Origin: Thermoplasmata archaeon
GTDB taxonomy: Archaea > Thermoplasmatota > E2 > UBA9212
Length of the DNA stretch: 7,314 nucleotides
Assembly (NCBI GenBank): GCA_013329495.1
Contig: DUKC01000041.1
Location: 1-7,314, forward strand
Direction: 5' to 3'
Positions 1 to 6,497 of the stretch are shown here, in pieces; position 1 is the stretch's first letter; the number at the start of each line of letters is the position of its first letter. The notes under the pieces were generated by a model. The model saw only the letters and a list, made by a program, of their open reading frames with translations. It did no database searches and was not told the origin of the DNA. Both the position numbers and the translations under genes were made by a program.

Positions 1-1
1 T

Positions 2-107
2 ATAGAAAAGCAATCCAGCCTTTATCTCGCAAGATTACACTTCCCAAAAAACCCACGAACCATTCGCCTTTGGTCTTACCCAAGATCCCATCAAACCTCC
101 TAAGCTT
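2..107 (-). other. possible partial gene running off the left edge
   Basis: On the minus strand a frame is open from just after a TAA at 110-108 to the window edge, about 35 codons, including a stretch reading GKTKGEWFVGFLGSVILRDK (starting just after a TTG at 83-81). Its composition looks protein-like, but I do not recognise it. An exact Shine-Dalgarno core AGGAGG (101-96, minus) lies 4 bases before an ATG at 91-89, but the ATG frame closes after 18 codons (TAA 37-35). The open frame would need the TTG start, 12 bases from that core. The opposite strand is also open from base 1 to a TAG at 109-111 and is followed by T-rich tracts (153-190) that would suit an archaeal terminator. The sequence therefore does not settle which strand is coding. 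Confidence 0.25.
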
Positions 108-207
108 TTAGAGCCTAATCTTCACAAAACGACTTTTGGTGTAATAATCCCCTTTTTTGATTGTCTCTTTTGCAGAGTTTTGTTTTTATCCTGGTTTTGC
201 CCGTACA

Positions 208-217
208 ATATAAATAT
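208..217 (+). promoter_or_regulatory. archaeal TATA box before the sugar dehydrogenase
   Basis: The sequence ATATAAATAT is a good archaeal TATA box. Transcription in archaea usually begins about 25 bases downstream of the box, which here falls around 235-242. That would leave almost no leader ahead of either candidate start (TTG 237 or ATG 246). No convincing Shine-Dalgarno sequence lies between the box and the gene, which agrees with leaderless or short-leader initiation. Confidence 0.6.
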
Positions 218-245
218 AGAGCAGAGATAATATTTTTTGAAGAAA

Positions 246-1520
246 ATGGCTGATTTGAGTTATACAAAAGCTATCGACAAAATAAAGCAACACAAAACGG
301 TGGTGGGCGTGGTTGGACTTGGAAGGGTGGGCGAACAAGTAGCGATGCTGGCCACGAGCGGGATGTTTGAAAGTGTAGGGCTTGACACTTCCGCTGAAAG
401 AATCAAGCATGTGAGAAAGATAAAAAGTTTTGAAGCGACCACCAATCAGAAAAAGTTGAGAAGATGTTCCATATTTGTTATATGTGTGCAGACGCCCCTT
501 GATTCACAGAATAAGCCTGATTACAATTTTTTGATTGATGCCTGTAAAACTATTTCCAACTGCCTGAAGAAAGAAGATTTGGTTGTTGTAGAATCGACTG
601 TTGGACCTGGAACAACTGAAGGATTGATTGCTCCTTTGCTCGAAGAGAGCGGATTGAAGGCGGGAAAAGACTTTTGGCTAGCTTTTTGCCCAGAAAGACT
701 GGATTTGGGTAACAAGAGGTGGAAAGTGGAGCAAATACCAAGAGTGATAGGGGGAATAAACAAGGAGTCTGGATTGATTGCCAAGGCATTTTACCAAGAG
801 ATTTTGGATGCTGAAGTCACACTGTTGGGATCTCCAGCCCTGGCAGAGGCTGCGAAGCTGATTGAAAACACGTTTAGAGACTTGAACATTGCATTTGTAA
901 ACGAATTAGCAATGTGTTTTGACAAATTGAAAATAGATCTGAGTGAGGTCATAAAAGGGGCATCCACCAAGCCATTTGGGTACATGCCCTTCTTCCCAGG
1001 GCCTGGAGTTGGTGGAGACTGCATTCCCGTCAATCCCTATTATTTGCTGGAAAAAATAGAAGAAGCAGGACCCGGTCCCAAATTATTGAGGTATGCCCGA
1101 GAGATTAACGAATCGATGCCCAGTTATCTGGTAGAGAGGCTGAAAGATGGGCTTAAAAATGCGGGGGAGTCGTTGGAAGGAGCAGAAATTGCTTTGCTTG
1201 GAATTGCGTATAAGGCAAACACCAATGACCCCAGCAACAGCCCCTCATTCAAGATAATCAGTCGGCTCGAAGAAGAAGGTGCAAGGTTGAAAATTTTTGA
1301 CCCTCTGATTCCAGCTTATTCAAACAAGAACTCAATTGAAGATGTGGTTGAAGGAGCGAAGGGGGTTATCGTCGCAACTCCCCACGAGGAATTCTTGAAA
1401 ATATCGCCAAAGGATTTGAGAAGTAAGGGAGTTAAAGTTTTTGTTGATGCAAGAAACGCTTACAACAAAGATGCTTTTAAGAGAGAAGGAATAGTTTATG
1501 TGGGGATAGGTAGAAGCTAA
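246..1520 (+). CDS. nucleotide-sugar C6-dehydrogenase (UDP-GlcNAc/UDP-glucose dehydrogenase superfamily)
   Basis: Predicted cytoplasmic NAD-dependent enzyme that oxidises C6 of a nucleotide sugar to the uronic acid in two steps. Numbering from an in-frame TTG at 237, the Rossmann motif GLGRVG is at residues 27-32. The signature CPER is at 151-154, and IPRVIGG follows the WbpA-like GNKRW region. The catalytic set is present: E153, K207, N211 (in AAKLIENTFRDLN) and the nucleophile C262 in GVGGDCIPVNP. The C-terminal UDP-binding domain has AYKANTNDPSNSP. At 424-427 residues the protein is full length for the family. The exact substrate (UDP-GlcNAc, UDP-ManNAc or UDP-glucose) cannot be fixed; the GN...W...IPRVIGG stretch leans to the UDP-GlcNAc type. 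The ATG at 246 is chosen over the TTG, although leaderless spacing would also suit the TTG. The usual Arg of the DxRxSP motif is Ser (S333). The glycosyltransferase gene follows 3 bases after the stop, so the two are probably co-transcribed. Confidence 0.93.
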   Translation: MADLSYTKAIDKIKQHKTVVGVVGLGRVGEQVAMLATSGMFESVGLDTSAERIKHVRKIKSFEATTNQKKLRRCSIFVICVQTPLDSQNKPDYNFLIDACKTISNCLKKEDLVVVESTVGPGTTEGLIAPLLEESGLKAGKDFWLAFCPERLDLGNKRWKVEQIPRVIGGINKESGLIAKAFYQEILDAEVTLLGSPALAEAAKLIENTFRDLNIAFVNELAMCFDKLKIDLSEVIKGASTKPFGYMPFFPGPGVGGDCIPVNPYYLLEKIEEAGPGPKLLRYAREINESMPSYLVERLKDGLKNAGESLEGAEIALLGIAYKANTNDPSNSPSFKIISRLEEEGARLKIFDPLIPAYSNKNSIEDVVEGAKGVIVATPHEEFLKISPKDLRSKGVKVFVDARNAYNKDAFKREGIVYVGIGRS

Positions 1521-1523
1521 AAA

Positions 1524-2660
1524 ATGAAAAAGGTATGCTTTTTGAGGGCAAAGTCTCCGCCTGTCATAGAAGCCAGAATTTCAAAAGATGCTTCAGTTTT
1601 ACTCAAGCATGGATGGGAGGTGACTCTACTTGAGTGGGACAGAGAGGCCGACAAGCCAAGGTATGAGAAAATAGACAGAATAAACGTGGTGAGAGTGCAC
1701 TGCAAGGCTCCTTACAACTCACCTCTGGTTGCTTTTTTTCTGATTGTTTGGTGGTTTAAAGCTCTGCATTATCTCTTATCTAACAGATTTGATGTGCTGC
1801 ACGCGTGTGATTTCGATACGCTACCGCCTTGCTTGCTGATAAGATTTCTAAGGAGCACCCCCGTAGTCTATGACCAGTTTGATTTTTATGCACACATGAT
1901 TGAACTACACATCCCTTCTTTTATCAGATCCCTTGTTGCAGGAATGGAGAGAAGAATGATAAACTACGCGGATCAACTGATAATTGCAGATGAAACCAGA
2001 AGAGATCAGATTGGAAAAACTCGAAAAAGAGTGAGAGTGATAACCAATTCACCACCAGATTATTATGATGAGCTTTCATCGGAGACACATGAAGAAACGT
2101 TTACCTTGTTTTATGGGGGAAACCTCATAAAGACCAGAGGATTAGAGGGGGCATCAAAAGTGGTTTCTTCGCTCAGAGGTGTCAGGCTGGTGATAGCGGG
2201 CTACGGACCGGATGAGGAATTTTTAGCGCCTTTGTTCAGCTCAATAAAGCAAGTTGAGTACATAGGTCCGATAAGTTACAGAGAGGTGATAGAACGCACT
2301 TTTAGGTCAAGCCTAATTTTGATCCTGTACGATCCCAGGGTGCCAAACAACAGGTACGCATCCCCAAACAAATTGTTTGAAGCGATGATGGCGGGAAAAC
2401 CTGTCATTGTGTCAGGTGGGACGTCGATGGCAAGAATAGTAGGAGAAGAGGAGTGCGGCAGGATAATTGGCTATGACGATAGCGAGTCTCTGAAAAGAGC
2501 GATAATCCAGCTGAGAGATGATCCGAGTCTGAGGGCAAAGCTGGGAGTAAATGGGAGAAAGGCGTATCTCAAAAAATACAACTGGACTTTGATGGAAGAA
2601 AGACTTATTGAGATTTACAAAGGCCTCGGATTCGCTTTCCAGTCAAACAGAAAATTCTGA
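1524..2660 (+). CDS. glycosyltransferase, GT-B fold, family 4-like
   Basis: Predicted transfer of a sugar from a nucleotide-sugar donor onto a surface-glycan or glycolipid acceptor. The protein has 378 residues, the normal length for a family-4-like enzyme. The N-terminal acceptor domain contains the typical DVLHACDFDTLPP at about 90-102, followed by VVYDQFDFY at 114-122 and an amphipathic stretch (MERRMINYADQLIIADE). The hydrophobic segment around 65-85 (PLVAFFLIVWWFKALHYLL) may lie against the membrane. The C-terminal donor domain has FYGGNLIKTRGL at 196-207, VIAGYGPDEE at 223-232 and the donor-binding SPNKLFEAMMAGKPVIVSGG at 280-299, where E286 is the likely conserved acid. The gene starts 3 bases after the sugar dehydrogenase stop, which suggests an operon in which the dehydrogenase supplies uronic-acid donors for glycan assembly. 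No other glycan gene is in the window. Donor and acceptor cannot be named from sequence. Confidence 0.9.
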   Translation: MKKVCFLRAKSPPVIEARISKDASVLLKHGWEVTLLEWDREADKPRYEKIDRINVVRVHCKAPYNSPLVAFFLIVWWFKALHYLLSNRFDVLHACDFDTLPPCLLIRFLRSTPVVYDQFDFYAHMIELHIPSFIRSLVAGMERRMINYADQLIIADETRRDQIGKTRKRVRVITNSPPDYYDELSSETHEETFTLFYGGNLIKTRGLEGASKVVSSLRGVRLVIAGYGPDEEFLAPLFSSIKQVEYIGPISYREVIERTFRSSLILILYDPRVPNNRYASPNKLFEAMMAGKPVIVSGGTSMARIVGEEECGRIIGYDDSESLKRAIIQLRDDPSLRAKLGVNGRKAYLKKYNWTLMEERLIEIYKGLGFAFQSNRKF

Positions 2661-2676
2661 TAGGGCGAGAACTATT

Positions 2677-4836
2677 TTACTCCTTGAGGCCCGTCTGGAT
2701 GTGGTCTACTCTTGTTACTTGTCTCTTGATTGTTCTTGCAATTTCTTTGCCGATTGTGGGTATTCTGGCCAGACTTTCTTCTGGGGCCTTCCTCAGTGAA
2801 TTGAGCGTCCTAAACCCGGCGTTATAGAGTGCCCTTCCCCTAACTCTTCCAATCTGCTCCAGCTGGATGAGCGGGAGCAACTCTGCCTTGCACCCGTTTC
2901 TTATCCTTATGTTGAGGTTTGTTAGGGGAAGCATCAGCTCACCAATATAGAGCAGTCTGGCAATTTCCCTTAGAGCATACAACAACCATTGGGCAAGCTC
3001 GACCTCGGCATGAATATCGCCGGGGCCGATCCCATATCTCTTTGTGATGTTCTCCTCGCTCTCCTCATTGATCCAGTCTTCCAGCAACAACGCCGTTTTA
3101 AAAGCTGGAAGGAAGAGATCCATTTCAGCAGTTTCTGGCTCAGGCTTTTCCAGCAAAAAATTGCTGAACTCATCCAGCTTTTCCAGAATCCATTCGTCTG
3201 TCCTGCGAAGAGACAAGAGCCTCATGTCTGGAGTCGAAGCAATCACGTGCAAGAAAGACAAGGGTTCTCCGCGTGATGCCTTCTCGCTCAGTATCGCCTC
3301 CTTCATTTTTAAGGCAGACAGGGGATCTATGTATAACTCGGAGGTTTTCACTCCGAAGAGGGTGGGTTTGAACTGCTCCTCATTCTCGACAATGAAATCA
3401 TTGTCCAGCAGAAAGTCAGTGATTCCATCGAGCTGGGATTCTAACCAATAGGCCTCGGTCTGGTACGAGTAGAACGTTGACCCGATAAAATGATTGAGCT
3501 CCTGTCTATTTCTAGTGAAGCCGCTGGCAATCGCAGCCAGCAGATGGAATCTTAGAGCGGATTCGGACCCGAGTTTTGAATGAATGGGTTCCACATCGCC
3601 CAACAGATATTCTTCCCTGATCCTTTCCTTTTCTTCAGGATGTCTGGCCACAAGCACCGCTTCACCATACGGGTCCAGGTGGGGCCTGCCGGCACGACCC
3701 ATCATCTGGTGAATCTCAAGCCTTGGGATTGGCGCCATCCCGATCAGTGCGGCATATCTCCACAAATCCCGAACGATGACGCGCCTGGCTGGCAGGTTCA
3801 TCCCAGCTGCGAGGGTGGGTGTCGCCACAACACATTTTATCTTACCCTCTCTAAACGCTTGCTCGACCACGCGCCTCTGTTCAGATCCCAACCCCGCGTG
3901 ATGAAAAGCACAGCCCTCTCTCACGCAGTCGGCAAGGGATTTGCCCAAAGAAGTTTTTTCTCTCTCAACGTTCAAAACATGATTTGAAAGATTCGCAGCT
4001 TCTTCCCTTTCTTTTTCGGATATAACCGGCCTAATGGCTCCTCCGACTTTTTTCGCAAGGGCATTTGCAGAACGCCTTGTGTTCACAAAAACGAGGGCTT
4101 GCCCTCCTTGTTTTATGGTGTCCTCGACCAAGAAAGAAATTGAGTCTATTCCCGGTCTTTGAGGCAAAGGGATGGATTTGTTGTCTGTGAAATCCACTGT
4201 CGACCCATCAAAAACCCCCTTCCTTAGCTCAACGGGCCTCCACTCGGATTGAACCAGGTTTGCATCTAACCACTCTGCCAGCTCACCTGCATTCTTAATC
4301 GTAGCCGAAAGAGCGATTATCTGAGCTTCTGGATTTAACGCCTTGAATCTAGTTAGAGTTACTTCAAGCGTCGGACCTCTTGAAGGATCGTTGATCAGGT
4401 GCACCTCATCGGCAACAACCACCTTAAGCTCGCTCAGCCAGGTCGTTCTGTGCCTGAGTAAAGAGTCTGCTTTTTCTGATGTACAAATAATGATGTGGTT
4501 TCTTCCCAGATGCGATTCCTTCCTATCAAAATCGCCTGTTGCGATTCCTATTTTTATTCCAAGTCGCCTGAACGGAGCGAGCTCGTCAAATTTTTCCCTG
4601 GCCAACGCTCGTAGAGGGACAATATAGAGGGCTTTCCCCCCCTTCAAAATCTGATCTAGGATCGCACAATAGGCAATCAGGGATTTGCCTGAAGCAGTCG
4701 GTATCGACACCACCAAGTTCTGCCCCGATAGAGCCAGAGGCATCGCCTCAGCTTGAGGGGGATAGAGTTCTCTAAACCCACTACCCTCTAGTATTTCTAT
4801 TACTCTCTGATCAAGGGGCAAATCTCTGATTAGCAT
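2677..4836 (-). CDS. hel308: Hel308-type Ski2-like DNA helicase
   Basis: ATP-dependent 3'-5' DNA helicase of the Hel308/Hjm family, which acts at stalled or damaged replication forks in archaea. Numbering from TTG 4845: Q-motif YPPQ 28-31, Walker A PTASGKS 49-55, motif II DEVH 146-149, motif III SAT 180-182, motif V ATPTLAAGMNLPARR 341-355 and motif VI QMMGRAGRP 380-388. These are followed by the winged-helix region, the ratchet domain (W620 in ELAQWLLYAL) and a C-terminal helix-hairpin-helix, RVRGRALYNAG at about 667-677 through IPTIGKEIARTI. The length, about 720 residues, is normal. TTG 4845 and GTG 4842 are possible starts, but ATG 4836 matches the expected distance to YPPQ, and a GGTG lies just upstream as a weak Shine-Dalgarno. 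The gene is convergent with the glycosyltransferase, with a 16-base gap. Upstream lies a decayed insertion sequence, so its promoter may sit in remnant DNA; no clear TATA box is visible at the usual distance. The residue aligned with the ratchet arginine is Ala (A613). Confidence 0.95.
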   Translation of the reverse strand: MLIRDLPLDQRVIEILEGSGFRELYPPQAEAMPLALSGQNLVVSIPTASGKSLIAYCAILDQILKGGKALYIVPLRALAREKFDELAPFRRLGIKIGIATGDFDRKESHLGRNHIIICTSEKADSLLRHRTTWLSELKVVVADEVHLINDPSRGPTLEVTLTRFKALNPEAQIIALSATIKNAGELAEWLDANLVQSEWRPVELRKGVFDGSTVDFTDNKSIPLPQRPGIDSISFLVEDTIKQGGQALVFVNTRRSANALAKKVGGAIRPVISEKEREEAANLSNHVLNVEREKTSLGKSLADCVREGCAFHHAGLGSEQRRVVEQAFREGKIKCVVATPTLAAGMNLPARRVIVRDLWRYAALIGMAPIPRLEIHQMMGRAGRPHLDPYGEAVLVARHPEEKERIREEYLLGDVEPIHSKLGSESALRFHLLAAIASGFTRNRQELNHFIGSTFYSYQTEAYWLESQLDGITDFLLDNDFIVENEEQFKPTLFGVKTSELYIDPLSALKMKEAILSEKASRGEPLSFLHVIASTPDMRLLSLRRTDEWILEKLDEFSNFLLEKPEPETAEMDLFLPAFKTALLLEDWINEESEENITKRYGIGPGDIHAEVELAQWLLYALREIARLLYIGELMLPLTNLNIRIRNGCKAELLPLIQLEQIGRVRGRALYNAGFRTLNSLRKAPEESLARIPTIGKEIARTIKRQVTRVDHIQTGLKE

Positions 4837-5067
4837 TGGCACCAAATCTGTTATTAGGCTCCTATCAAAAAAACTTAACTGCTTTATCTAATTTTCCTAC
4901 CTTCTACATTTTTTAAATTGTGAACCGCCCATCATTAAGATGATAGGCATCCGTCTTGTACACTCACCAGATTCTCAGGCCAGCTCATCTGTACTTTCAG
5001 CAGTTCATCCATGCATCGAAAGGCCATAAAGGTATTGGATAAACGCTCTGCCATTGATCTCTTTACT

Positions 5068-5274
5068 TTACCTGAAAACCTGCTTTTTATCCAGTGAAAG
5101 TGAGCCAAAGACATGTGTCCGCTTGTAGGATCCGGTAACCCTGACCCTTGGTTTGCTTCCTCTCAGAGCCCAGACCTTCTGAATCTTGGCATCGTAGACA
5201 AAAATGCACTCATCCTCTGTTATTGCATTCCAGTCTTTTGGGAGAGAATCCAGAAGATCTGCCGCCCTTTTTTT
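5068..5274 (-). pseudogene. IS630-family transposase, start of DDE catalytic domain (truncated)
   Basis: Second frame of the same transposase. The open frame extends upstream to 5421, but only the part after the A7 tract is family-like. It reads KRAADLLDSLPKDW, then CIFVYDAKIQKVWALRGSKP, where the Asp of VYDA is the expected first catalytic residue, then RVRVTGSYKRTHVFGSLSLD and KKQVFR before TAA at 5070-5068. In relatives known to me the FR is followed by Q-Y/F, so the TAA is best explained as a CAA-to-TAA nonsense change. Joined to the first frame, the product would be about 214 residues, whereas family members are usually well over 300. It lacks the second Asp and the Glu, so it should be catalytically dead. 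Confidence 0.7.
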
Positions 5275-5711
5275 AACTCCTCCCTTTCCTCTTCGCTTGC
5301 CTGGTACTCGTGCTCTTTCCTTGGGATTATTTTTCTGAATCCCCAAGACTGGAGCAACCTCACAGCATGCCTTTCGGTGTAGGTCACTCCACTTTCTTTC
5401 CGGATTAGTTCTGTGACCCACTTGGTCTTCCAGAAGTTCCTCGATTCCAGCCTTTCCCTTATCCTCTTTTTCTCCTGATCCGTAAGGCTTGAAGGTTTTC
5501 CTGGTCTTCCCCTCGTTTCCAAGCCTTCAGATCCCTCATTTTCAAATCTTTTAACCCAGTAAAGAACCTTTGAATGAGGGCAGTTGAGCCTTTCCCCGAT
5601 TTCATAAGAGGAACACCCTTCCTTGGACCAGATCACCATCAGGATCCTTTCCCTCACATCACCATCTTTTTCTTTCCTGTACAGTTCCCATAGTCTTTCT
5701 TTTTGCCTCAT
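5220..5711 (-). CDS. IS630-family transposase, N-terminal frame (DNA-binding)
   Basis: First frame of the transposase, 163 codons to its own stop. It carries two helix-turn-helix units that bind the element ends: the first at about residues 34-56 (SSYEIGERLNCPHSKVLYWV), then the GRPGKP linker at 68-73, then a winged-helix-like segment at about 95-133 (KTKWVTELIRKESGVTYTER and following residues). The family-like sequence in this frame runs to about K148; the final 15 codons (GRQIFWILSQKTGMQ) are an out-of-frame tail. The natural continuation (RAADLLDSLPKDW) is in the -1 frame, reached at the A7 tract. The ATG at 5711 is 24-31 bases from a TATA box, so initiation is probably leaderless. A product made without frameshifting would be a DNA-binding protein lacking a catalytic domain, and could only repress or compete. 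Confidence 0.75.
   Translation of the reverse strand: MRQKERLWELYRKEKDGDVRERILMVIWSKEGCSSYEIGERLNCPHSKVLYWVKRFENEGSEGLETRGRPGKPSSLTDQEKKRIRERLESRNFWKTKWVTELIRKESGVTYTERHAVRLLQSWGFRKIIPRKEHEYQASEEEREELKKGRQIFWILSQKTGMQ
5268..5274 (-). promoter_or_regulatory. A7 slippery site for -1 frameshifting in the transposase
   Basis: On the minus strand, in the first transposase frame, the codons are TTA AAA AAA GGG, so the heptamer A_AAA_AAA has exactly the X_XXY_YYZ phasing needed for a -1 shift. The -1 frame beyond it continues the transposase. A purine-rich Shine-Dalgarno-like GGGAGGAG lies only 2 bases upstream, closer than the spacing known to stimulate slippage in bacteria. Many IS630-family members are known to express their transposase by frameshifting, but here a simple inactivating indel in the homopolymer is also possible. 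Confidence 0.5.
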
Positions 5712-5733
5712 GAGGGAATATATAGAGCTTATG

Positions 5734-5742
5734 GTATATAAA
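5734..5742 (-). promoter_or_regulatory. archaeal TATA box of the transposase
   Basis: The minus strand reads TTTATATAC, with its edges 31 and 24 bases before the ATG at 5711. This is the distance at which archaeal transcription would begin at or very near the start codon. The run AGCTCTATATATTCCCTC between the box and the ATG has no Shine-Dalgarno sequence. Confidence 0.55.
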
Positions 5743-5807
5743 TTTAGTCAAAAATTAATGTCTTTTACTATAGTTTAAAGAGATTGGCAGAGAGTAAGGG
5801 AATAAAA

Positions 5808-5913
5808 ATGCCACCTATGCGTACATTAGATTGGACTGAATCCGAAAAAAACTAAATGGATCGAAATGCTAGAAGAAGAGAAGGAAAAATTTAAGCAGTA
5901 CTTCCGAATGTAA
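5808..5913 (+). pseudogene. short helical reading frame broken at an A7 tract
   Basis: From ATG 5808 the frame reads MPPMRTLDWTESEKN and stops at TAA 5853-5855. The +1 frame then continues with TKWIEMLEEEKEKFKQYFRM to TAA 5911-5913. The join falls at an A7 run (5845-5851). Skipping one A gives a single 34-residue charged, coiled-coil-like peptide. A TTTAAA at 5774-5779 lies about 30 bases upstream and could be a TATA box. I do not recognise a family. The last 45 bases overlap, in antisense, the 3' end of the helix-turn-helix gene, so the two reading frames compete as explanations of that DNA. It may be a small real gene, a fragment of something larger, or chance. Confidence 0.3.
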
Positions 5914-6465
5914 AATTCTACCAAGGAATTCATCTAAAAGAGTTTGTCTCTCCTTAGAAAATGACTCATGATGCTGTTTCCTACTTTTTATTTTATAGCC
6001 TCGTCTCTTCCGATTTCTACCAATGAATAATCTTTTCTGCATAATTTTAATATCAGTGTTAAAAACCTGAGTCATCCTAGAAAGTTCCTGATAAGAAATA
6101 ATCCTTGAACTATCCATCTCCATCATCTCCCGAAGAGCGAGCTTGTTCTTATCCTCTAAATAATAGATAGATCTATTCTTGAACTGGGAGCATTTGATAA
6201 CAGGGAATATTTTCTGAAGAAAACGAAGAGAGGTTCTGTTATTTCCAGTTGACACATATCCCTTCTTCAGAAGATTTTTTAGGAGGGCTAATGTTTTTCC
6301 TCGGATACAGGGTTCTCTCTGCCTCTTGCCAGGTATGTCTTTTGTGTATGCGTAAATCACAGTTGGTGACAAGCCCATCTCACTTGCTATTTCATATCTG
6401 GATTTACCTTCAATAGTATCTTCTCTAATTTTCTGTACTGTTTCCTCAGATAGTTTTCTAGTCAT
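5869..6465 (-). CDS. helix-turn-helix protein of unknown family
   Basis: 198 residues. The N-terminus has a clear helix-turn-helix: LSEETVQKIREDTIEGKSRY leads into EIASEMGLSPTVIYAYTKDI at about 25-44, with the typical A-x3-G-L-S-x-T/S-x-I spacing of a recognition helix. A middle part (about 57-145) may be a second winged domain (GKTLALLKNLLKKGYVSTG, then RSIYYLEDKNKLALREMM, then RIISYQELSRM). A strongly basic patch follows at about 149-166 (GRNRKRRGYKIKSRKQHH), suited to nucleic-acid contact. The final residues LLKFFLLFF are unusual and are antisense to the EEEKEKF coding of the opposite short frame, so the original stop may have been lost. The ATG at 6465 sits 22-31 bases after a TATA box. 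It is probably a DNA-binding regulator or mobile-element protein; I cannot assign a target. Confidence 0.7.
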   Translation of the reverse strand: MTRKLSEETVQKIREDTIEGKSRYEIASEMGLSPTVIYAYTKDIPGKRQREPCIRGKTLALLKNLLKKGYVSTGNNRTSLRFLQKIFPVIKCSQFKNRSIYYLEDKNKLALREMMEMDSSRIISYQELSRMTQVFNTDIKIMQKRLFIGRNRKRRGYKIKSRKQHHESFSKERQTLLDEFLGRILHSEVLLKFFLLFF

Positions 6466-6486
6466 TATGAAATGATTTTTTAAGTT

Positions 6487-6496
6487 GTATAAAAAA
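6487..6496 (-). promoter_or_regulatory. archaeal TATA box of the helix-turn-helix gene
   Basis: The minus strand reads TTTTTTATAC, 31 to 22 bases before the ATG at 6465. The intervening bases are A+T-rich and carry no Shine-Dalgarno sequence, which suits a leaderless transcript. Confidence 0.5.
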
Positions 6497-6497
6497 G

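Larger units (their letters stand above)
4897..5711 (-). mobile_element. decayed IS630-family insertion sequence remnant
   Basis: The whole stretch reads, on the minus strand, as one IS630-type transposase broken by a -1 shift at an A7 tract (5274-5268), an in-frame TAA (5070-5068) and further stops. Past the TAA the same frame continues with family-like sequence (KEINGRAFIQYL). A short open segment in another frame (ATG 5054 to TAA 4935, 39 codons, containing MDELLK) overlaps this decay. The last recognisable echo, MPIILMMGGSQFKK, ends near 4900. It resembles the strand carrying the second catalytic Asp, but the Asp is lost. The C-terminal part with the catalytic Glu is absent, so the element stops about 60 bases before hel308. 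I could not see terminal inverted repeats or a duplicated TA target with confidence, so the boundaries are approximate. Confidence 0.75.

Noticed and set aside
186..1033. Minus-strand open frames opposite the sugar dehydrogenase
   Set aside because: The plus-strand frame carries every catalytic motif of the dehydrogenase; the minus translations are low-complexity shadows.
2648..2659. CAGAA/TTCTG inverted repeat at the end of the glycosyltransferase gene, as a terminator
   Set aside because: Only a 5-base stem with a 2-base gap inside coding sequence and no following T-run, so probably chance.
3044..3987. Long plus-strand open frames opposite hel308
   Set aside because: They are antisense shadows. 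The minus strand holds all helicase motifs in one unbroken frame, and the plus translations are Ser/Phe/Pro-rich with no motif.
4870..5800. Terminal inverted repeats of the IS630-like element
   Set aside because: I compared the two flanks by eye and found no matching ends; one end seems deleted.
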